From: an uncultured Coriobacteriaceae bacterium
Lineage (GTDB): Bacteria; Actinomycetota; Coriobacteriia; Coriobacteriales; Eggerthellaceae
Assembly: GCA_900550385.1 (NCBI GenBank)
Contig: URRZ01000070.1
Span: 1 to 11,090 of the forward strand
Length of the DNA: 11,090 bases
Direction of reading: 5' to 3'
Positions 6,233-11,090 of this stretch are shown one piece after another. The notes under the pieces were generated by a model. It was given only the letters and a program-made list of their open reading frames with translations. It made no database searches and was not told the DNA's origin. A program made the position numbers and the translations under genes. Numbering within the stretch: position 1 is the stretch's first letter; the number at the start of each line of letters is the position of its first letter.

Positions 6233-6281
6233 GTTTCGGCAGTCGCCCGGCAAAAGCCGAAACGCGTCCGCCATAGTATCA
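6233..6281 (-). promoter_or_regulatory. Extended -10 promoter and 5' leader hairpin of the SH3 gene
   Basis: Read on the minus strand, TGATACTAT (6273-6281) is an extended -10 (TGnTAnTAT form), giving a transcript start near 6266 and a leader of about 90 bases. GTTTCGGC (6256-6263 on the minus strand) and its inverse GCCGAAAC (6233-6240 on the minus strand) form an 8-bp stem at the very 5' end of that transcript, with a 15-base loop. It could stabilise the mRNA. The -35 is not clear. Confidence 0.4.
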
Positions 6282-6506
6282 CGGCCGCGCCCTCGCCCCG
6301 AAGCGGCAGCGAGGAGCCAACTTTTTGTTGAACGTCGAAAACCGCATGATCGCCCCACGCGGGTGGTTGCCGCGATCGAGCAAGGATGCCCCGCGACCCC
6401 GGCAGTCGGCCCAAAAGCAGAATCCGAGTCTCGCAACGACCTGGCGCGTGAAAGCCAACCCGAGCACCTGTCCGCATGGTGGGACAGGCGCGGATCCGCC
6501 AAGCCT

Positions 6507-6512
6507 TATGAT
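6507..6512 (+). promoter_or_regulatory. Possible -10 box for the hypothetical protein gene
   Basis: TATGAT differs from the consensus by one base and lies 38 bases before the start codon, leaving a short leader with the strong ribosome binding site. No convincing -35 is seen. Confidence 0.3.
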
Positions 6513-6550
6513 CCCCCTAGATATCCGGGAACGACGAAGGAGGAGGAACC

Positions 6551-7144
6551 ATGGAGCGTCGGGGCGCGCATCCGCTGTACGGCAGCACGGACGAATCGTT
6601 CGGCATCCCCGATGGTCCGATCTCCGCCCATCCGGATCAACCAGCTCCCAATGCCTCGCGTTCGGCCGACCGCCGCTCCGCCGGACCGTTCTACGACAAG
6701 GGAGCCTTGATCCTAGGGGAATCGTTTCGCGAAGGGCTGCCGGGGGCGTTGGACGGCGTGGTCGGCCAACGCCTCGCCGACGCGTTGGCCGTTTGGGAAT
6801 GCTACGACGGCGCCTGGATGCGCGACGGGCCCCTCCTGCTGCGATTCGAGGATTTCGACCTCGTCGCATCGCGAGGGGATGATGGCGGGCTCGCCCTCTG
6901 GCAGGGCATCGTGGACACCGCGCGTCGCATCGGCATGGCGCGATGCGGGTCCGCCGACGCCTACCTCAACGACCGGCTCTGCCTTTCTTGGAAATACGAT
7001 CGCAGCCTCTCAGTCGGCATCGGATCTCAGGCGATCCAGATCGCCGCAGCAACCGATGAGCTTCTGGTCCTCGATTTCGAGGACGGCGGGCTCGTCCTCG
7101 AATGCGGCCCAAACGGGCTCCGCCACCGCTTCGAGGGAAGGTAG
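6551..7144 (+). CDS. Conserved-looking hypothetical protein of two similar halves
   Basis: I do not recognise a named family. The 197-residue product starts after an excellent ribosome binding site (AGGAGG about 7 bases from the ATG), which fixes the start. Residues 1-65 are polar, rich in Pro, Gly and Ser and probably disordered. Residues 66-197 look folded and beta-rich, with words such as VGQRLADALAVWE, DGPLLLRFEDFDL, LCLSWKYD and LLVLDFEDGGLVLECGPNGL. The two parts ending in LLLRFEDFDL and LLVLDFEDGGL resemble each other and may be duplicated sub-domains. No signal peptide or membrane segment is seen, so it is cytosolic. Its last 45 codons overlap antisense with the end of the WYL regulator gene. 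It stands alone between the SH3 gene and WYL; the role is unknown. Confidence 0.7.
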   Translation: MERRGAHPLYGSTDESFGIPDGPISAHPDQPAPNASRSADRRSAGPFYDKGALILGESFREGLPGALDGVVGQRLADALAVWECYDGAWMRDGPLLLRFEDFDLVASRGDDGGLALWQGIVDTARRIGMARCGSADAYLNDRLCLSWKYDRSLSVGIGSQAIQIAAATDELLVLDFEDGGLVLECGPNGLRHRFEGR

Positions 7145-8134
7145 GTAATCCTTCAGCAGGTAGAGGAGGTACGCGTTGTATTCCGCGACCAGGCTTTTCG
7201 GGCCGATTATCCTCACGGCCTTGTTCATGCCCGCCACCCAGCCGAAGAACTGCTTGCTTTTGAACAGCCTCACCCGCACGCGCGCGCCGTCCTCGCTTTC
7301 CGCGATCGATTCCACCGCATCGCCGAAACGGTCGGTGACGATCTCCAGCTTGTCGGGCTTCGCCAAAAGCACCGCCGTCATCCTTTGGCCTTTGAAGCGG
7401 CCGAACACGGCGGCGTCCTCCTCCTCGGCGTGACGGTCGACGCCCTGCCGGACCTTGGTCCCGGGAACGTCCTCGAGCACGCGGATGCCGTCCATGCGGT
7501 CGAGGCGGAACTCCGCCTGCCCCTCGTGCTCGTCGCTCCAGGCGGTCAGATAGTAGAAGCCGTCATCGTAGGTGACGCCCATAGGCGTGACCACGTGCTC
7601 CTCGCCATGGTGCGTGAGGTAGCGCCTACCGTCGGGGCCGAGCTTGCTGTAGGGGAACGCCACCTTGCACTGCCGCCGCATCGCGTCGTGGATCGCATCG
7701 ACCACCGAAAGGACGCTCTCGTTCTCCGTTTTGATGCGCCCCACCACGTGGACGCTGCGATCGAGTTTCTCCTGCTCGCCGTTCGAGGCGAACGTCTTGA
7801 CGTTCCTGATGAGCTGCTGCGCCTGGCGGTCGGTGATCGCCCGGCTGGACTGGATGGCGTCCACCATCAGCACCAGCTCGTCGAACTTGAAGTCGCGTCG
7901 CTCGATGGCGTACTCGACGGGATTGCGCTGGTAGGTGCGCACATCGACGTCGAACTCGCGCAGCACCTTGATGTCGTCGTAGATGCTCTTCCGCTCGGCG
8001 CCGATGCCGTATTCTGCCAGGCGCTCGATGATCTGCGCCATGCTCAGGCCGTGCTCCGCATCGGTCTCCTCCTGCAATATCTTCAGCAGGTAAAGGATCT
8101 TCAGCTTCGCCTTGCCTGTGTTCGCCATCGCCAT
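7010..8134 (-). CDS. WYL-domain transcriptional regulator
   Basis: This 374-residue protein has an N-terminal winged helix-turn-helix (about 8-66, KLKILYLLKILQEET, then LSMAQIIERLAEYGI and ERKSIYDDIKVLREF), a central WYL domain (about 140-225, with HVVTPMGVTYDDGFYYLTAW and FRLDRM) and a C-terminal WCX domain (about 240-335). WYL proteins are cytosolic regulators whose WYL part binds ligands, in several cases single-stranded nucleic acid or nucleotides, and often control stress or phage-defence genes. The start is uncertain: GTG at 8137, ATG at 8134 or ATG at 8128; I took 8134, with a weak AGAAAG 7 bases ahead. The protein runs about 35 residues past the usual end (LLKDYL), and that extra tail overlaps antisense with the neighbouring gene. 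It is divergent from the HIRAN gene, which it might regulate together with itself. Confidence 0.88.
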   Translation of the reverse strand: MAMANTGKAKLKILYLLKILQEETDAEHGLSMAQIIERLAEYGIGAERKSIYDDIKVLREFDVDVRTYQRNPVEYAIERRDFKFDELVLMVDAIQSSRAITDRQAQQLIRNVKTFASNGEQEKLDRSVHVVGRIKTENESVLSVVDAIHDAMRRQCKVAFPYSKLGPDGRRYLTHHGEEHVVTPMGVTYDDGFYYLTAWSDEHEGQAEFRLDRMDGIRVLEDVPGTKVRQGVDRHAEEEDAAVFGRFKGQRMTAVLLAKPDKLEIVTDRFGDAVESIAESEDGARVRVRLFKSKQFFGWVAGMNKAVRIIGPKSLVAEYNAYLLYLLKDYLPSLEAVAEPVWAAFEDEPAVLEIEDQKLIGCCGDLDRLRSDAD

Positions 8135-8184
8135 CACTCAGCTTTCTGAACGGGATCGGAAGGGATCGATGCAGTCCGGTTCGT

Positions 8185-8214
8185 ATCTTACCAGTTGAAT
8201 GGCGGGGGTGTCCA
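8185..8214 (-). promoter_or_regulatory. Possible promoter of the WYL regulator
   Basis: On the minus strand TGGACA (8209-8214) and TAAGAT (8185-8190) are 18 bases apart, five and four of six matches to consensus. The -10 ends about 50 bases ahead of the start codon. Confidence 0.4.
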
Positions 8215-8303
8215 CGTTTCATCCCTGTACGTAACGACGGACATCCGGAATCGGGCGCCACGGTACCATGATCGGTGCAGGGCAACGCGAGAAAGGACGC
8301 GAA

Positions 8304-8636
8304 ATGGGAACCCGATCGAGGTACATGGATGATTTCTACATCGCCGGGATGCGCTACTGGGACGCCGCGCCGGTGCTTAGAGACCTGGGGCCCGGCGACA
8401 ACCTGAGCTTGGTCGCGGAACCCGACAACCCCCACGACCCCGACGCGGTGGCGATCTGCTGGGAGGGATCCAAGCTGGGCTACATCCCCCGCGAGAGCAA
8501 CGCCCTTCCCGCCCAGCTGCTCGCCTTCGGCCACGATGACGTCGTCGAGTGCCGCATCCTCAAGGTCGATCCGCAGGCGGAAACCTACAAGCAGATCCAT
8601 GTCGGGTTGTACATGATCGAGAAGGGCCGCGAGTGA
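8304..8636 (+). CDS. Single-domain HIRAN protein
   Basis: The 110-residue protein is almost entirely a HIRAN domain: FYIAGMRYWDAAPVL (11-25), GDNLSLVAEPDNPHDPDAVAI (31-51) and KLGYIPRESN (57-66) are its signature words. HIRAN domains bind DNA ends with a free 3' OH, are known from the HLTF and Rad5 remodelers, and occur as small stand-alone proteins in bacteria, probably in damaged-DNA recognition or stalled-fork processing. I chose the ATG at 8304 because AAAGGA lies 6 bases ahead and the domain begins soon after; an in-frame ATG at 8268 adds 12 residues. It lies divergent to the WYL regulator and about 220 bases upstream of fic, so it need not be in the same transcript. The specific role in this organism is unknown. 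Confidence 0.85.
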   Translation: MGTRSRYMDDFYIAGMRYWDAAPVLRDLGPGDNLSLVAEPDNPHDPDAVAICWEGSKLGYIPRESNALPAQLLAFGHDDVVECRILKVDPQAETYKQIHVGLYMIEKGRE

Positions 8637-8677
8637 TGGGCGGACGCAACGGGAAACGAAGTCCGATCCGTGGGCAA

Positions 8678-8747
8678 TTTTTTTGCGATATAGGCAATAA
8701 AAATCCCATTTGGCGCGATAAAAGAAGTGTGATTTTTGCGATATAAA
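8678..8747 (+). promoter_or_regulatory. AT-rich promoter region upstream of fic with repeated GCGATA words
   Basis: In otherwise GC-rich DNA this segment is AT-rich. The 13-base word TTTTTGCGATATA occurs at 8680-8692 and 8733-8745, and a third GCGATA lies at 8715-8720. TATAAA (8742-8747) at the end of the second copy may be a -10 for fic; no good -35 is seen. The repeats could be protein binding sites. Confidence 0.45.
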
Positions 8748-8786
8748 GACGGCGCCAATGAAAAACATTACGCATAGGGCCTAGCA

Positions 8787-8817
8787 GAACGCTGGGGGAT
8801 CTCCGAACGCAGCGTTC
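8787..8817 (+). promoter_or_regulatory. Hairpin in the leader of fic
   Basis: GAACGCTG (8787-8794) and CAGCGTTC (8810-8817) are perfect inverse complements around a 15-base loop, about 40 bases ahead of the fic start. It could be an mRNA structure or an operator. No ribosome binding site is obvious before the ATG. Confidence 0.4.
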
Positions 8818-8855
8818 GTAACTACTGCGCGCAAGGACGAGTCCCCGGCGCATTC

Positions 8856-9662
8856 ATGACGGGAAAAACCTGGAACATTCCCGCAGATGCCGAGAAGCCG
8901 GCACGGGCGAACGGGAATGCACGCGCCAAGAAGAACCCGCTTCTCGACCGCCTGCTGGAAGAGAAAAGCGGCGGCATTTCCGGAGGCATCTACCACAAGC
9001 TGCAGATCGAGTTGACCTACAACTCCAACCATATCGAAGGCTCCCGTCTCTCGAAGGACCAAACGCGCCTCATTTTCGAAACCTCCACCGTGGGCGCCGA
9101 AGGCGAGGCGATGAGCGTCGACGACATCGTCGAAACCGCCAACCATTTCCGTTGCATCGACTATTGCATCGATCACGCGCGAGACGCGCTATCGGAGTCG
9201 ATGCTGAAAGAACTGCATCGCATCCTCAAGTCCGGCACATCGGACAGCGCTCGCCCATGGTTCGCAGTGGGCGCGTACAAGCGGCTGCCGAACGAGGTCG
9301 CGGGGATGATGACAACGGCGCCCGAACAGGTTCGGAACGAGATCTCCCGGCTCTTGGAATCCTATGAGCCCCTCAAGCCCCACACGTTCGATCAGATCCT
9401 CCTCTTCCATGTGGGATTCGAGCGCATCCATCCGTTCCAAGATGGAAACGGGCGCGTGGGCAGGCTGATCCTGCTGAAAGAATGCCTTGCGAACGGCATC
9501 GTCCCCTTCGTCATCTCGGACGACATGAAGCTTTTCTATTACCGCGGACTGGCGGAATGGGATGACGGAGAAGGCTATCTCACCGACACCTGCCTTGCCG
9601 TCCAAGACGAATTCAAGCAATGGCTCGACTACTTCCGCATCCCCTACGAGACCGGAATGTGA
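8856..9662 (+). CDS. Fic-family protein adenylyltransferase, class II (N-terminal inhibitory motif)
   Basis: The 268-residue protein has the canonical Fic motif HPFQDGNGRVGR (192-203): His192 is the general base, Asp196 binds magnesium, and Gly-Asn-Gly-Arg binds the phosphates of ATP. The inhibitory motif (S/T)xxxE(G/N) appears as SNHIEG (57-62), so it is class II, where Glu61 enters the active site and blocks ATP until relieved. Residues 1-35 are polar; 45-75 carry the inhibitory helix; 110-245 form the Fic core. Such enzymes attach AMP to hydroxyl groups of proteins in the cytosol; the target here is unknown. No separate antitoxin is expected for class II. The start is the only ATG in frame after an upstream stop; its ribosome binding site is poor, with AAGGA 18 bases ahead. 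It follows the HIRAN gene and precedes the reductase, 113 bases away, which has its own promoter. Confidence 0.9.
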   Translation: MTGKTWNIPADAEKPARANGNARAKKNPLLDRLLEEKSGGISGGIYHKLQIELTYNSNHIEGSRLSKDQTRLIFETSTVGAEGEAMSVDDIVETANHFRCIDYCIDHARDALSESMLKELHRILKSGTSDSARPWFAVGAYKRLPNEVAGMMTTAPEQVRNEISRLLESYEPLKPHTFDQILLFHVGFERIHPFQDGNGRVGRLILLKECLANGIVPFVISDDMKLFYYRGLAEWDDGEGYLTDTCLAVQDEFKQWLDYFRIPYETGM

Positions 9663-9733
9663 CCGCCGCCCCACGCTCCGCAGCTCGACTCTTCGGTCGA
9701 AGCCCACGCCCCATGCCGATTCCGGCAGCGCGC

Positions 9734-9739
9734 TATAAT
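9734..9739 (+). promoter_or_regulatory. -10 box of the aldo/keto reductase gene
   Basis: A perfect TATAAT lies 36 bases ahead of the start codon, leaving a leader of about 30 bases that contains the ribosome binding site. No good -35 is seen 16-18 bases upstream, so the promoter is plausible but not complete. Confidence 0.45.
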
Positions 9740-9775
9740 GGCCGCATCATCGTTTCCATCGGGAAGGGGGATCCC

Positions 9776-10957
9776 ATGGCCTTCGACGTTTCCAAGATCA
9801 ACATTCCGCTGGGGTTCGGCTGCATGCGCTTCGACGGACGCGCCGACGACACCGTCGACATCGATCAGGTGAGCGAGGTGATCGACTGCTACCTGGAGGC
9901 GGGCGGCAACTACTTCGACACCGCCTGGGCCTACCCTAACTCCGAGAAGACCCTGCGCAAGGCGCTGGTGGAGCGCCATCCGCGCGATTCGTACCTCATC
10001 GCGTCGAAATGCGTGGCATGGAGCAACTGCACCTGCGCCGAAGACTTGGAGAAGCAGCTGCAGGAGACGCTCGCCACGCTGGGCGTCGACTACCTGGACG
10101 TGTACCTCATGCACAACCTAGGCGGCACCCGCACCGCGTCGTTCGAGAAGTTCCATGCGTGGGATTTCGTCAAGGGCGTAAAGGAGCGCGGGCTCGCCAA
10201 GCACATCGGCTTCTCGGCGCACTGCACGCCCGAGGAGCTGGAGGGTTTCCTAGCCGCCTACCCCGAAGCGGAGATCGTGCAGCTGCAGGCCAACTACAGC
10301 GACTGGGACAGCCCCGACTTCCGCGAGCGCGAGTGCGTGGAGCTGGCGCACGCACACGGCATCCCCATCATCGCCATGGAGCCGGTGAAGGGCGGCATCC
10401 TGGCCAACCCGCCGCAGGCGGTGAAGGACATCCTGGACGAAGCGATGCCGAACGACTCCTACGCCACCGCCGCGCTGCGCTTCACGGCAAGCCAGCCCGG
10501 CATCGTCGTGACGCTTTCGGGCATGAGCACGCTCGAGCAGGTGCAGGACAACTGCCGCGCGTTCCGGGACTTCAAGCCGCTGGACGAAAGCGAGTTTGCC
10601 GCCATCGCACGCGCCCGCGCCGCCCTGAAGGAAGGCGGCACCGTGCTGTGCACCAGCTGCGACTACTGCGCCAAGGTGTGCCCGCAGAACATCGGCATCT
10701 CGCAGTCGCTCGCCGTGCTGAACCACTACATCAACTACGGAGATGCGGCGTCCGCCGGCTACCAGATGGGCTTCGTCGTGCGCTTCAACGCGGGCAAGAA
10801 CATGATCACCGAGTGCATCCGCTGCGGCGCCTGCGAGGACGCCTGCCCGCAGAACCTGCCGATCCTGGAGTACTTCGACCGCATCAACGACGAGATCTTC
10901 TCGGTGGAGCCCGAGCAGCCGGCACTCATGCGCGGCAGCACCGTCGGGAAGCGGTAG
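9776..10957 (+). CDS. Aldo/keto reductase with C-terminal [4Fe-4S] ferredoxin domain
   Basis: The 393-residue protein has an aldo/keto reductase TIM barrel (about 1-270) followed by a ferredoxin-like region (about 285-365). The catalytic tetrad is visible as Asp48 and Tyr53 (NYFDTAWAYPNSE), Lys78 (LIASKC) and His113 (YLMHNL). Two CxxCxxCxxxCP motifs, C292-C302 and C347-C357, each bind a [4Fe-4S] cluster. This fusion is the COG1453 type, common in anaerobes; the clusters probably pass electrons from ferredoxin or another carrier to a carbonyl substrate bound by the barrel. The physiological substrate is not known. No signal peptide is seen, so it is cytosolic. I chose the ATG at 9776 because GGGG lies about 6 bases ahead and the barrel begins at once; the frame opens further upstream within fic without such support. 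It stands alone, with its own -10 box. Confidence 0.92.
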   Translation: MAFDVSKINIPLGFGCMRFDGRADDTVDIDQVSEVIDCYLEAGGNYFDTAWAYPNSEKTLRKALVERHPRDSYLIASKCVAWSNCTCAEDLEKQLQETLATLGVDYLDVYLMHNLGGTRTASFEKFHAWDFVKGVKERGLAKHIGFSAHCTPEELEGFLAAYPEAEIVQLQANYSDWDSPDFRERECVELAHAHGIPIIAMEPVKGGILANPPQAVKDILDEAMPNDSYATAALRFTASQPGIVVTLSGMSTLEQVQDNCRAFRDFKPLDESEFAAIARARAALKEGGTVLCTSCDYCAKVCPQNIGISQSLAVLNHYINYGDAASAGYQMGFVVRFNAGKNMITECIRCGACEDACPQNLPILEYFDRINDEIFSVEPEQPALMRGSTVGKR

Positions 10958-11090
10958 CAACCAAGGGGTGGCAAAAGGGCACAACAAATTGCACGCCGGC
11001 GCGCCGCGGGGCCATAGATGTGTCGCGTTGTAAACCCCCCCCCAAACCCCCGGCCACCCCCCATTATCCGCCTGAAACCGGGGGCGTCAG
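10958..11090. other. Trailing intergenic sequence with long C runs
   Basis: After the reductase stop there is no clear terminator. The palindrome CGGCGCGCCG lies at 10997-11006. C runs of nine (11035-11043), five (11047-11051) and six (11057-11062) bases follow, with a G run of five at 11080-11084. The minus strand is therefore G-rich and could form a G-quadruplex-like structure; the runs also make this spot prone to sequencing error. Confidence 0.5.

Larger units (their letters stand above)
6176..6550. other. Intergenic stretch between the SH3 gene and the next plus-strand gene
   Basis: About 375 bases with no credible gene; the open frames on both strands are GC-driven chance openings without ribosome binding sites. 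It holds the SH3 promoter and leader hairpin at its left end. CCTGTCC (6467-6473) and GGACAGG (6482-6488) form a 7-bp inverted repeat, and TATGAT (6507-6512) is a candidate -10 for the rightward gene. Confidence 0.5.

Noticed and set aside
6279..6882. Openings on both strands across the intergenic region into the hypothetical gene
   Set aside because: Arginine/proline-rich products without ribosome binding sites or domain words; the frame starting at 6551 has the strong start signal.
7385..8149. Plus-strand opening of 254 codons antisense to the WYL regulator
   Set aside because: The composition is typical of an antisense frame, and the WYL protein on the minus strand shows clear domains.
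9620..9775. Upstream extension of the aldo/keto reductase to a start inside fic
   Set aside because: The extra 52 residues have no barrel features, cross the -10 box, and the ATG at 9776 has its own ribosome binding site.

Overview
The window looks like chromosomal DNA of a high-GC anaerobic actinobacterium of the class Coriobacteriia (an Eggerthella/Slackia/Adlercreutzia-like gut organism). I infer this from the GC-rich codon use, from a truncated membrane regulator of the MFS-like/LuxR type that is abundant in that class, and from the WYL regulator, ferredoxin-type aldo/keto reductase and IS110 transposase. No database search was possible, so the taxonomic call is an inference.

Layout. Positions 1-950 (minus) hold the N-terminal membrane half of a LuxR-type sensor/regulator that runs off the left edge. 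Positions 951-1608 carry no convincing gene. An IS110-family element occupies about 1610-3087; its transposase is on the minus strand and the long 5' flank could encode a bridge RNA. Right beside it, 3158-3610 (plus) is a short GIY-YIG family protein that appears to lack its catalytic glutamate and its C-terminal tail. Positions 3611-4224 are gene-free but hold several perfect palindromes, a promoter region and a probable AbiEi operator. Positions 4225-5237 hold an abiEi-abiEii type toxin-antitoxin pair: the antitoxin looks complete, but the toxin has lost the nucleotidyltransferase core through an apparent in-frame deletion. A strong hairpin terminator separates it from a convergent gene for a secreted three-repeat SH3 protein (5354-6175, minus).

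The right half (6551-10957) is better preserved. It holds an unrecognised small protein (plus) whose 3' end overlaps antisense with a WYL-domain regulator (minus), a single-domain HIRAN protein (plus) divergent from the WYL gene, a class II (self-inhibited) Fic AMP-transferase, and a cytosolic aldo/keto reductase with two C-terminal [4Fe-4S] motifs. The window ends in long C runs.

How it fits together. The left and middle parts look like an eroding accessory region: an IS, a damaged nuclease-like gene, a TA pair with a dead toxin and orphan operators. The WYL, HIRAN and Fic genes are of types often found in stress-response or defence islands, but I see no complete defence system. The best candidates for something new are the putative AbiEi operator over an apparently leaderless start, the toxin-deleted AbiE pair, the palindrome cluster at 3962-4055 and the repeat-bearing promoter region before fic.
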